NCBI RefSeq assembly: GCF_027563465.1
Contig: NZ_JAPFQA010000015.1
Span: 1 to 64,000 of the forward strand
Length of the DNA: 64,000 nucleotides
Direction of reading: 5' to 3'
Source: Mesorhizobium qingshengii
GTDB lineage: Bacteria; Pseudomonadota; Alphaproteobacteria; Rhizobiales; Rhizobiaceae
The notes below the pieces were generated by a model. That model made no database searches, was not told the DNA's origin, and saw only the letters and a program-made list of their open reading frames with translations. Positions 54,979 to 63,304 of this stretch are shown one piece after another. Both the position numbers and the translations under genes were made by a program. Within the stretch, counting starts at the first letter, position 1. Each line of letters begins with the position of its first letter.

Positions 54979-56628
54979 GTGTTCCCGACCGCCATCGCGG
55001 TCCTTCAATTGCTGCCACCAGGCGGCAGCGGCGCGGCGCCTGAACTGATGCAGTCCGCGGTCGATCTCGCGCGCTCGGGCCTGGGTTCGGACACAGGCCA
55101 AAGAACGCTGCGGCGCACGGCGCCATGGATAGTGCTCGCCGCCATCTTGGTTTCGCTGCTGTCGCTGCTGCCGCTTGCCTTCATTATCTGGATCGCGGTG
55201 CAGACCGGCTGGGAAACCGTCTCGGCGCTGGTCTTTCGGCCGCGCGTCGGCGAGCTTCTGGTCAACACCGGCCTGCTGGTGTTGCTGGCCGTGCCGATCG
55301 CCATCGTGCTGTCGGTTGCGTTGGCCTGGCTGACCGAACGCAGCGACCTGCCTGGCGCCCGGCTCTGGGCCTGGCTGTGCGTGGCGCCGCTGGCCATCCC
55401 CGCTTTCGTGCACAGCTATGCGTGGATCACCATGGTGCCTCGGCTGCACGGTCTTTGGGCTGGCGTGCTTGTTTCCGTCATCGCCTATTTCCCGTTCCTC
55501 TATCTGACGGTGTCGGCTGCATTGCGCCGTCTCGATCCTGGCCTGGAGGACGCCGCCGCGGCACTCGGCCTTGGCCCCTGGCGTGTCTTCCTGCGCGTCG
55601 TGCTGCCGCAACTGCGCCTCGCCATCTGCGGCGGCTCGCTGCTGGTCGCACTGCATCTGCTGGCCGAGTACGGCCTCTATGTCTTCATCCGCTTCGATAC
55701 CTTCACCACGGCGATCGTCGACCAGTTCCAGTCGACCTTCAACGGACCGGCGGCCAACATGCTGGCCGGCGTGCTGGTGAGCTGCTGCTTCGTGCTGCTC
55801 GGCATCGAAGTGCTCGTGCGCGGCGAAGAGCGCTATGCTCGCGTCGGCTCCGGCGCCGCGCGCTATCAGCAGCGCGCGCGTCTGGGTCGCGCCACCATCC
55901 CCGGCCTGTTGTTGCTCCTCGCCACCACGCTGCTGGCGCTTGGCGTGCCGTTCGTCACCATCGGCCGCTGGCTTGTCGCCGGCGGCGCGGATGTCTGGCG
56001 CTTCGACGAGATTGGCCTGGCGCTCGGCCAGACGCTGTTGCTGGCGCTTGCCGGCGCGTTGCTGGCCACCGTTGCCGCCATGCCGATGGCCTGGATCTCG
56101 ATCCGCGCGCCGGGACCGCTGCAGCGCCTGCTGGAGGGTTGCAACTACATTGTCGGTTCGCTGCCCGGGGCAGTCATCGCGCTGGCGCTGGTCACCATCA
56201 CCGTGCGCATCGCGCTGCCGCTCTACCAGACTCTGTTCACCATCCTGATTGCCTATGCCCTGATGTTCCTGCCGCGTGCCCTGGTCAGCCTGCGGGCGTC
56301 GATCGCCCAGGCACCGGTCGAACTCGAACGCGCGGCGTCCAGCCTTGGCCGGCCGCCGCTCAATGCGCTGTGGTCGACGACAATCCGCCTTTCGGCGCCA
56401 GGTGCCGCGGCCGGCATGGCGCTGGTGGCGCTCGGCATCATGAACGAACTGACCGCGACCCAGATGCTGGCGCCGAACGGCACCCGCACGCTGGCGATGG
56501 CGTTCTGGTCCTACAGCGGCGAGATTGATTATGCCTCGGCGGCGCCTTACGCCTTCATCATGGTGGCGATGTCGCTGCCCCTGACCTGGCTGCTCTATGT
56601 CCAGTCGAAACGGATGGCCGGACGATGA
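54979..56628 (+). CDS. Iron(III) ABC transporter permease (FbpB type, fused two-domain)
   Basis: A 549-residue membrane protein with about 12 helices. It contains two complete permease halves, each with an EAA-type cytoplasmic loop (first DAAAALGLGPWRVFLRVVLP near 195-215, second ELERAASSLGRPPLNALW near 455-475), as in FbpB/FutB, so one protein forms the whole pore. The start is uncertain: a GTG at 54979 gives a 23-residue extension before an in-frame ATG at 55048, and neither has a clear ribosome binding site. Its stop overlaps the ATPase ATG by four bases. Confidence 0.92.
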   Translation: MFPTAIAVLQLLPPGGSGAAPELMQSAVDLARSGLGSDTGQRTLRRTAPWIVLAAILVSLLSLLPLAFIIWIAVQTGWETVSALVFRPRVGELLVNTGLLVLLAVPIAIVLSVALAWLTERSDLPGARLWAWLCVAPLAIPAFVHSYAWITMVPRLHGLWAGVLVSVIAYFPFLYLTVSAALRRLDPGLEDAAAALGLGPWRVFLRVVLPQLRLAICGGSLLVALHLLAEYGLYVFIRFDTFTTAIVDQFQSTFNGPAANMLAGVLVSCCFVLLGIEVLVRGEERYARVGSGAARYQQRARLGRATIPGLLLLLATTLLALGVPFVTIGRWLVAGGADVWRFDEIGLALGQTLLLALAGALLATVAAMPMAWISIRAPGPLQRLLEGCNYIVGSLPGAVIALALVTITVRIALPLYQTLFTILIAYALMFLPRALVSLRASIAQAPVELERAASSLGRPPLNALWSTTIRLSAPGAAAGMALVALGIMNELTATQMLAPNGTRTLAMAFWSYSGEIDYASAAPYAFIMVAMSLPLTWLLYVQSKRMAGR

Positions 56629-57707
56629 GCTTTCTCGAAATCAGCGGCCTGCACAAGCATTACGGCCCGGTGGCGGCACTTGCCGGTGTCGATCTGAGTG
56701 TCGCCAGCGGCAGCCGCACGGCGATCGTCGGCCCGTCCGGCTGCGGCAAGACGACCTTGCTGCGGCTGATCGCCGGCTTCGAGGCGCCGGACCAGGGCCG
56801 CATCGCGCTCGACGGCGAAGTGCTGGCCAATGGCGGCAGTGCCGTGCCGGCGCACCGCCGCGGCATCGGCGTGGTGGCGCAGGACGGCGCCCTGTTCCCG
56901 CATCTGACCATCGGCGATAACATCGGTTTTGGCATGGCCCGCGGCGACGACAAGCGCTCCGAGCGCATCGTCGAACTCGCCTACATCGTCGGACTGGACA
57001 AGGCGATCCTCAAACGCCGCCCGCACGAGCTCTCCGGCGGCCAGCAGCAGCGTGTGGCGCTGGCCCGCGCCATGGCCATGAAGCCTCGGCTGATGCTTCT
57101 CGACGAGCCGTTCTCGGCGCTGGACACCGGCCTGCGCGCCTCGATGCGCAAGGCGGTGGCCGAGCTCCTGGAAGCGGCCGGCATCACCACCATCCTGGTG
57201 ACGCACGACCAGGCCGAGGCGCTGTCCTTCGCCAGCCAGGTGGCGGTGATGCGCGAAGGCAAGTTCTCGCAGGTCGACTCGCCGCGCGAGCTCTATCTCA
57301 GACCCAGGGACAGGATGATCGCCGAGTTCCTCGGCGACGCCATCATCCTGCCGGCGAAGATATCGGGCGGTTTCGCCAACTCGCCGCTCGGCCGCATCCC
57401 GGTTGACACCGCCGACAATCGCGACGTGGCCCGCATCATGCTGCGGCCGGAGCAGATCGCCTTGAAAAGAACGTCGCGCGAGGGCATGTCGGGCACGCCC
57501 GATATGCTGTTCGGCGAAGTGACCGAATCGGAATTCGGCGGCTCGATGTGCACGATCGCGGTCCGGCTCTTGAACAGTGCCGATCCGCCCGATGCGGCCG
57601 CGATCGGCAACACGCCGCTGGTCCTGCGCAAGCCAGGCATGGACGCCCCCGCGGTCGGCGAGATTGTCCGGCTGACCGTGTTGGGAAAGGCGCACGTGTT
57701 CGCCTGA
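56625..57707 (+). CDS. Iron(III) ABC transporter ATP-binding protein (FbpC type)
   Basis: A 360-residue ATPase driving the iron transporter. Walker A GPSGCGKTTLL, signature LSGGQQQRVALARA, Walker B LMLLDEPFSALD and H-loop VTHDQAEAL are all intact. The C-terminal region (about 245-360) is a TOBE-like regulatory domain with IMLRPEQIAL, as in FbpC/FutC and PotA-like proteins. The ATG overlaps the permease stop (ATGA). Last gene of the iron operon; a short gap leads to the convergent phosphodiesterase gene. Confidence 0.94.
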   Translation: MSFLEISGLHKHYGPVAALAGVDLSVASGSRTAIVGPSGCGKTTLLRLIAGFEAPDQGRIALDGEVLANGGSAVPAHRRGIGVVAQDGALFPHLTIGDNIGFGMARGDDKRSERIVELAYIVGLDKAILKRRPHELSGGQQQRVALARAMAMKPRLMLLDEPFSALDTGLRASMRKAVAELLEAAGITTILVTHDQAEALSFASQVAVMREGKFSQVDSPRELYLRPRDRMIAEFLGDAIILPAKISGGFANSPLGRIPVDTADNRDVARIMLRPEQIALKRTSREGMSGTPDMLFGEVTESEFGGSMCTIAVRLLNSADPPDAAAIGNTPLVLRKPGMDAPAVGEIVRLTVLGKAHVFA

Positions 57708-57760
57708 ACGCCGCGCGCTTCATAAGCGCCGCCAGCTTTATTCAAGCGCGACAGCGCGCG

Positions 57761-58570
57761 CTAGGCGGTGATGCGTTCACCGGTTTCGGCGGAATAGGCC
57801 GGCCACTGCTCCAGAAAATCGCAGCCATGCACCACCACGCGCCCGCCTGCGCTGTCGATGAGGATGACCGCGTAGGATGGCGGCGCCTGCTCGACGATCT
57901 CGCTCGATCTGTCGAGGGCAAGCGCGAACCGTGCATGCAGGCCGCGCTGTGCCGAGAACGGGATGCCGGCGACCGTGCCGGCGATGTCGCGATGGACGTG
58001 GCCGAAGAAGATATGGCGCACGTTTCCGTGGCGCCGCAGCCGGTCCAGCAACTGCTCGGGCTGGTCGAGTGCCAGCGGATCGAGTTGCGGCAGGCCGAGC
58101 GCGACCGGTGGATGATGCAGGAAAACATAAGCCGGCCTGCCGGCTGATTGTTCGAGCCGGGCATCGAGCCAGGCAAGCCGCGTTTCGCACAATTCGCCTT
58201 CGATGCGCCCTTCCGCCAGGCTGTCGAGAAACAGCAGCACTTCGGTGCCGGTGTCATGGACCGACTGCACAAAACCATTCTCGTCGACCGGATTTTCCGG
58301 AAACGCCTCGACAAGATTGGCCCGCCGGTCGTGGTTCCCCGGTAGCAGCCGCCAGGGCACTGACAGCGCACTCAAGGCCACCCTGAGATCGGCATAGCTT
58401 TCAGGCGCGCCGGTCTCGGTCAGGTCGCCGGTGAAGACGCAAAGCGCGGCATCGGCATGTTGCGCATTGATGTGCGCGATGCATGCCGCCAGCCTTTGAT
58501 GCAGGTCCGCCCCATAGCGGCGCTCGCCGCGACGGCCGAGATGCACATCGGTGACCTGGATGATTTTCAT
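57761..58570 (-). CDS. Calcineurin-like phosphodiesterase (GpdQ/class III PDE type)
   Basis: A 269-residue binuclear metallophosphoesterase. All five motifs are present: TDVHLG (D-x-H), FTGDLTE (G-D), PGNHD, the LHHPP His, and FGHVHRD (G-H-x-H). The pattern is that of the class III cyclic nucleotide/glycerophosphodiester phosphodiesterases such as GpdQ. It follows ugpC by 62 bases on the same strand, so it probably hydrolyses glycerophosphodiesters taken up by the Ugp system to release glycerol-3-phosphate. No signal peptide, so the enzyme is cytoplasmic. Confidence 0.9.
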   Translation of the reverse strand: MKIIQVTDVHLGRRGERRYGADLHQRLAACIAHINAQHADAALCVFTGDLTETGAPESYADLRVALSALSVPWRLLPGNHDRRANLVEAFPENPVDENGFVQSVHDTGTEVLLFLDSLAEGRIEGELCETRLAWLDARLEQSAGRPAYVFLHHPPVALGLPQLDPLALDQPEQLLDRLRRHGNVRHIFFGHVHRDIAGTVAGIPFSAQRGLHARFALALDRSSEIVEQAPPSYAVILIDSAGGRVVVHGCDFLEQWPAYSAETGERITA

Positions 58571-58632
58571 GATGTTTCCTGGACTTGCCGAGGGCCGGCG
58601 GATTCATCACCGCGATGATGGGGGCTTCGGGA

Positions 58633-59733
58633 TCAGAGCGCCGGTTCGGGTACGGACACCTTGAAGACATCGAGGCGGCCTCCCGTCTCCGACGAGAAGA
58701 AATGCATGTCCTCCGGCAAGATCTTCAGGCCGACGGCGCTACCGGGCTCGGGGTGGACCGCCTCCGACGTCATCACCGAAAACGGCGCGCCGTCGAGATC
58801 GACATAGATGACCCGCCCCGCGCCCAGTTCCTCGACCAGGTCGACGGTGGCCTTGAGCGCGCCGGCCGTTCCAGGTGCCACCAGCCGGACGGCTTCGGGC
58901 CGGATGCCCATCGCGACCTTCGTGCCGACCGGCAGGCCGGCGCGTGCCATGGCCAGGCGCCGGCTGCCGCCGAGCAACGACAGCCCGTCGAGTTCGACCG
59001 TGCCTTCGAGAATGTTCATCGCCGGCGCACCGACGAAGGTGGCGACGAAGCGGGTGGCCGGACGGCTGTAGATTTCGGCGGGCGTGCCGACCTGCTCGAC
59101 GCGCCCGCCGTTCATGACCACCAGACGGTCGGCAAGCGTCATCGCCTCGACCTGGTCATGGGTGACGAACACCGAGGTGGCGTTCAGCCGGCGATGCAGC
59201 TTGCGGATCTCCGAGCGCATCTGGACGCGCAGCTTGGCGTCGAGATTGGACAGCGGTTCGTCGAACAGGAACACCTTCGGCTCGCGGATCATCGCGCGGC
59301 CCATGGCGACGCGTTGTCTTTGCCCGCCGGAAAGGGCCATCGGCTTGCGATCGAGGAGATGTTCAAGCTCCAGCGTGCGGGCAACCGCCTGGATGCGCTG
59401 TGTACGCTCGGCGGCGGGAACACCCGCCACCTTGAGCGAATAGCCGATGTTCTGCGCCACGCTCATATGCGGATAAAGCGCGTAGTTCTGGAACACCATG
59501 GCGCAGCCGCGCTCGCGCGGTTCCAGCTTGTTGACCACGGTGCCGTCGATCGCGATCTCGCCGCCGGAGATCTCCTCCAGTCCGGCGATCATCCGCAGCA
59601 GCGTGGACTTGCCGCAGCCGGACGGCCCCAGGATGACGACGAATTCGCCCGAGGCGATCTCCAGGTCGACGCCGTGCACGACCTGCATCTTGGCGTAGCT
59701 CTTCTTGGCGTCGCGGATGGTGATGGAGGCCAT
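58633..59733 (-). CDS. ugpC: sn-glycerol-3-phosphate ABC transporter ATP-binding protein UgpC
   Basis: A 366-residue MalK-like ATPase. Walker A GPSGCGKSTLL, signature LSGGQRQRVAMGRAM, Walker B VFLFDEPLSNLD and VTHDQVEAM are intact, and the C-terminal TOBE domains (about 240-360, with GIRPEAVRL) are present. AAGGAGAC lies about 7 bases before the ATG at 59733. An open frame continues upstream across ugpE but is a frame artefact. It powers import of glycerol-3-phosphate and glycerophosphodiesters. Third protein-coding step of the ugpBAEC operon order. Confidence 0.94.
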   Translation of the reverse strand: MASITIRDAKKSYAKMQVVHGVDLEIASGEFVVILGPSGCGKSTLLRMIAGLEEISGGEIAIDGTVVNKLEPRERGCAMVFQNYALYPHMSVAQNIGYSLKVAGVPAAERTQRIQAVARTLELEHLLDRKPMALSGGQRQRVAMGRAMIREPKVFLFDEPLSNLDAKLRVQMRSEIRKLHRRLNATSVFVTHDQVEAMTLADRLVVMNGGRVEQVGTPAEIYSRPATRFVATFVGAPAMNILEGTVELDGLSLLGGSRRLAMARAGLPVGTKVAMGIRPEAVRLVAPGTAGALKATVDLVEELGAGRVIYVDLDGAPFSVMTSEAVHPEPGSAVGLKILPEDMHFFSSETGGRLDVFKVSVPEPAL

Positions 59734-59747
59734 CTTCCGTCTCCTTG

Positions 59748-60662
59748 TTATTTCTCGGTGGCGATCAGGCCGCGCACGAACCAGCGCTGCATCGCCACCA
59801 CGACGATCAGCGGCGGCAGCATGACGATCAGCGTGCCGGCCATGGCGATGTTCCATTCCGGAATGCCGCCGACATTTGGGATGAGCTGCTTGAGCTCGGT
59901 CACCGCCGTCGCATGCGACTGGTCGGTGGTGATGAGCAGCGGCCACAGATACTGGTTCCAGGCCCACAGGAACATGATCGTCCCAAGCGCCGCCATGTTG
60001 TTGCGCGACAGCGGCAGCAGGATGTCGATAAAGAAGCGCAATGCGCCGGCGCCGTCCATGCGTGCCGCTTCGGTCAGTTCGTCCGGCACGGTCAGGAAGA
60101 ACTGCCGGTAGAGGAAGGTGCCGGTGGCCGTGGCGATCAACGGCAGGATAAGCCCGGAATAGGAGTTGAGCAGCCCGAGGCTGAGCGAAACCTGGACGCC
60201 CGAGACCTTTTCTATCAGCCAGCTCAGACCGGTGACGTCGAGGATGGCCTGATAGGGCGACAGCACATTGGCGACGACGGCGTAGGTCGGCACGATGCGC
60301 ACCTCCAGCGGCAGCATCAGCGTGACGAAGATCAGCCAGAATATGAAGGTGCGGCCGGGATAGCGGAAATAGACGATCGAGAAGGCTGTGAGCGCCGAGA
60401 TGATCACTTTGCCGGCGGCGACGCCGGTCGCCATGATGAAGCTGTTCAAAAGCTTGGGGCCGAGGTCGGCCGTCGTCCATGCCGTCTTGATGTTGATCCA
60501 GAAGTCGCTGCCCGGCAGCAGCGGCATCGGCACGTCGTTGACGTCCTTCAGATTGTGCGACGAGGCGATGGCAACGATCACGAACGGCGCAACGGCCATC
60601 AGGAAGCCGAGGAACAGGATGACGTGGGTGACGAAATTGAGGATCGGAGTGCGCTCTACCAT
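59748..60662 (-). CDS. ugpE: sn-glycerol-3-phosphate ABC transporter permease UgpE
   Basis: A 304-residue, six-helix permease. The EAA loop is DELTEAARMDGAGALRFFIDILLPLS, which docks to UgpC. N-terminal helix ILFLGFLMAVAPFVIVAIAS and C-terminal GIPEWNIAMAGTLIVMLPPL are standard for the family. GAGG lies just before the ATG. It begins 7 bases after ugpA and ends 14 bases before ugpC, so the three are tightly linked. Confidence 0.94.
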   Translation of the reverse strand: MVERTPILNFVTHVILFLGFLMAVAPFVIVAIASSHNLKDVNDVPMPLLPGSDFWINIKTAWTTADLGPKLLNSFIMATGVAAGKVIISALTAFSIVYFRYPGRTFIFWLIFVTLMLPLEVRIVPTYAVVANVLSPYQAILDVTGLSWLIEKVSGVQVSLSLGLLNSYSGLILPLIATATGTFLYRQFFLTVPDELTEAARMDGAGALRFFIDILLPLSRNNMAALGTIMFLWAWNQYLWPLLITTDQSHATAVTELKQLIPNVGGIPEWNIAMAGTLIVMLPPLIVVVAMQRWFVRGLIATEK

Positions 60663-60669
60663 GCCAGCC

Positions 60670-61554
60670 TCACCGGTAGTGAACGCGCCGCTCGATGAAG
60701 CGGAACTGGAAGATGGTCAGCACGATGATGAGCAGCATAAGGATGATGCTCTGTGCGGCGGCACCTGAATAGTCGAGGCCTTTGAAGCCGTCGGAATAGA
60801 TCTTGTAGACCATCAAATTGGTGGCGTTCGCCGGTCCGCCGGAAGTCATGATGTCGACGATGCCGAAGGAATCCTGGAAGCTTTCGGTGATGTTGATGAC
60901 CAGCAGGAAGAAGATCGTCGGCGTGATCAGCGGGAACTGGATGTCCCAGAACCGCCTGATGACGCCGGACCCGTCCATCGCCGCCGCCTCGATCAACGAA
61001 CGCGGGATGGCCTGGAACGCGGCGAGGAAGAAGATGAAGTTGTAGCCGACATATTTCCACGAAAAGGCGGCGATGATCGACGCCATGGCGTCGGCACCGT
61101 CGAGGCCCGGATCCCAGATTCCCGGCCACATCCGGTTGACGACGGCGAGGAACCCGGCCTCGGGCGCCAGGATGAAGCGGAAGGCGAGCGCCAGCGCCGG
61201 CGCGGCGATGCCATAGGGCCAGATCAGCACCACGCGATAGAAACGCGAGCCGGTAAGCTGCCGATCCGTCAGCGCCGCGAGCACCAGCGCGATGAACATC
61301 GCAAGCCCGGTGCTGATGCCGGCAAAGACAAGGCTGGCGGTGATCGAGTTCCAGTAATCGGCGCTGGACAGGATCGAGCGGAAATTGTCGAGCCCGACCC
61401 AGATGTTGCCACCACCCCAAGGCTGCTGCAGCGTCAGCGACCAGTAGACCGCCTGACCCGCCGGCCAGTAGAAGAACGTGAAGATCAGGAGGAGCTGAGG
61501 CACCGCGAAAAGGATGCCGATTGTCCACCTGCTGAAGGTAACGCGCTTTTCCAT
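60670..61554 (-). CDS. ugpA: sn-glycerol-3-phosphate ABC transporter permease UgpA
   Basis: A 294-residue, six-helix permease, partner of UgpE. It begins MEKRVTFSRWTIGILFAVPQLLLIFTFFYWPA and has the EAA loop SLIEAAAMDGSGVIRRFWDIQFPLI and the late MTSGGPANATNLMVYKIY typical of the family. It is separated from ugpB by a 159-base gap that holds a REP-like hairpin, but only 7 bases separate it from ugpE. Confidence 0.95.
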   Translation of the reverse strand: MEKRVTFSRWTIGILFAVPQLLLIFTFFYWPAGQAVYWSLTLQQPWGGGNIWVGLDNFRSILSSADYWNSITASLVFAGISTGLAMFIALVLAALTDRQLTGSRFYRVVLIWPYGIAAPALALAFRFILAPEAGFLAVVNRMWPGIWDPGLDGADAMASIIAAFSWKYVGYNFIFFLAAFQAIPRSLIEAAAMDGSGVIRRFWDIQFPLITPTIFFLLVINITESFQDSFGIVDIMTSGGPANATNLMVYKIYSDGFKGLDYSGAAAQSIILMLLIIVLTIFQFRFIERRVHYR

Positions 61555-61612
61555 CGGTCCGCCGATGCCGCCTGGCGGCCAGCTTGGAGCAAGGTGAGAT
61601 TAATTACGAAAT

Positions 61613-61698
61613 GGCCGCCCGTCGACCCAAGCATGACCCCGAAAAGTGGAAACCTGTTTTCGGAGAGATCATGCTCGGACAAGACTCGGCGGGCGGCC
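61613..61698 (-). repeat. REP-like palindromic element between ugpB and ugpA
   Basis: The core at 61631-61674 is an imperfect palindrome with GCATGA at one end and GATCATGC at the other around CGAAAA...TTTTCG. I recognise it as a repeat common in Rhizobiales intergenic DNA. A further 13-base inverted repeat (61613-61625 with 61686-61698, one mismatch) extends the hairpin. It lies inside the operon, where it may protect the ugpB mRNA or slow transcription. Confidence 0.78.
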
Positions 61699-61713
61699 GT
61701 GTGGATCCCGCGA

Positions 61714-63066
61714 TCAGGGCAGCATCTTGCCCGGGTAGGTCTGCTGGAAGCGGTCGAGGATGGCGTCGCCGTTCTTGACCAGCGTATCGAGGCCTTCCTG
61801 GACGCTGACCTTGTTGGCGAAGATCGCCTGCATCTGCGTGCCGAACTCGGCGCGGATCTGGGTGAAGTTGCCCAGCCGGATGCCACGGGTGATTTCGGTC
61901 GGCTCCGAGGCAGTCAGGCTGGCGATCGCGGTTTCGCGGCCCTTGTAGGGCGCCTTGTCGTAGAAACCGTTGGACTTCATGTAGTCGAAGCCCGACTTGG
62001 TCACCGGGATGTAGCCGGTGTTGGTCGACCAGAACAGCGCGGTCTTGGGATCGTGGATGAAGTTGAGGAACGCGGCCGCGCCCTTGTATTCCGCATCCGA
62101 CTTGCCGGAGAGAACCCACAGCGAAGCGCCGCCGACGAGCGAATTCTTGCGCTCGGTACCGGCATAGACCGGCAGCTCTGCGACACCCCAGTTCATGCCT
62201 TCCTTCTGCGTCTTGCCGACGGTGCCGTGATCGCCGACCGAGGTCATGATCACCTGGCAGGTGCCGGAAGCGAAGGCCTGGACCATGTCCTGGCCAAGGT
62301 CCTTGGACTTGATCTTGATAAGGCCGGCGTCATACCACTTCTTCAGATCGGTGACGTACTGCACGAACTTGGTCTTGTTGACTTCGAGACGGGCGTCGAG
62401 GCCGTCATAGCCATTGTTCTTGGTCGCGATCGGCTGGTTGTGGAGGGCCGAGAACTGCTCCATCAGCTGCCAGCTTTCGTTGGCCGAGATGTTGATCGCC
62501 ATCGGGCAATCGTAACCGGCGTCCTTCATCGCCTTGAGGTCGGCGCCGACATCTTCCCAGGTCTTCGGCGCCTCGGTCTTGCCGATCTTGGCGAAGGCAT
62601 CCTTGTTCCAGTACATCAGCGCCGTCGAGGAATTGAACGGGAACGACAGCATCTCGCCCTTCGACGTCGCGTAGTAGCGCGCGATGCCAGGGAAATAGTC
62701 TGCGTAGTCGATCTTGTAGCCGTTTTCCTCCATCAGCTTGTCGGCCGGCTTGTAGGCGCCCGACAGCATCATGGTGGCGGTGCCGACGTCATAGACCTGG
62801 ACGATGGCGGGCTGCTTGCCGGCGCGGAAGGCGGCGATGGTGTTCTGCAGCGTGGCGTCGTAGTTGCCCTGGCTGGTGCAGACGACTTCATAGTCGGACT
62901 GCGAGGCGTTGAAGTTCTTGCACAGCGTGTCGACAACGCGTGCGAGGTCGCCCGAAAGGCCGAACCAGAAGTCGAATTTTACCGGCTCTGCAAAGGCAGG
63001 CATCGCCAGCGCGGTGCTGAGCGCGCCAGCGGCAAGGGCAGCAAAGCCCCGCTTGATGATCGTCAT
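61714..63066 (-). CDS. ugpB: sn-glycerol-3-phosphate ABC transporter substrate-binding protein UgpB
   Basis: A 450-residue periplasmic binding protein. Signal peptide about 1-26 (AMPAFAEP). The mature start VKFDFWFGLSGDLARVVDTLCKNFNASQSDYEVV and the segments VQVYDVGTATMM, PFNSSTALMYWNKDAF and LWVLSGKSDAEYKGAAAFL are those of UgpB. It binds glycerol-3-phosphate or glycerophosphodiesters such as glycerophosphocholine. It is the first gene of the ugpBAEC operon plus phosphodiesterase. A partial PHO-box-like sequence lies upstream. Confidence 0.95.
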   Translation of the reverse strand: MTIIKRGFAALAAGALSTALAMPAFAEPVKFDFWFGLSGDLARVVDTLCKNFNASQSDYEVVCTSQGNYDATLQNTIAAFRAGKQPAIVQVYDVGTATMMLSGAYKPADKLMEENGYKIDYADYFPGIARYYATSKGEMLSFPFNSSTALMYWNKDAFAKIGKTEAPKTWEDVGADLKAMKDAGYDCPMAINISANESWQLMEQFSALHNQPIATKNNGYDGLDARLEVNKTKFVQYVTDLKKWYDAGLIKIKSKDLGQDMVQAFASGTCQVIMTSVGDHGTVGKTQKEGMNWGVAELPVYAGTERKNSLVGGASLWVLSGKSDAEYKGAAAFLNFIHDPKTALFWSTNTGYIPVTKSGFDYMKSNGFYDKAPYKGRETAIASLTASEPTEITRGIRLGNFTQIRAEFGTQMQAIFANKVSVQEGLDTLVKNGDAILDRFQQTYPGKMLP

Positions 63067-63128
63067 GATTTCTTCCCTCTTGAGTGGCTGTTGACAAGGG
63101 TCTTGCGCAAGTCCTTGCCCGCTCTCTT

Positions 63129-63146
63129 AGAGAAGGTATGTGACAG
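63129..63146 (-). promoter_or_regulatory. Weak PHO-box-like sequence upstream of ugpB
   Basis: On the minus strand CTGTCAC (63146-63140) matches the PhoB half-site CTGTCAT at six of seven positions; the second half (CTTCTCT, after a 4-base spacer) matches only four of seven. It lies about 65 bases before ugpB, a sensible place for phosphate control. Evidence is weak. Confidence 0.3.
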
Positions 63147-63304
63147 TTCTGTTGTGGCCTTTCGGGCCTGGGGACAGCCGTCTCTCCTCCCCTTCGGCGT
63201 TGCACCGGCACGAAAACGTCATACCGGCGCTTTAGGTAGTTGGGGCGGCTGCCGATGACGTAAAGACCGGAATGGCAGAGATGATTATCCGGCTAAGGGA
63301 ATGA

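Noticed and set aside
58585..60111. A long plus-strand frame over ugpC and ugpE
   Set aside because: It crosses two well-supported minus-strand genes and has no recognisable product.
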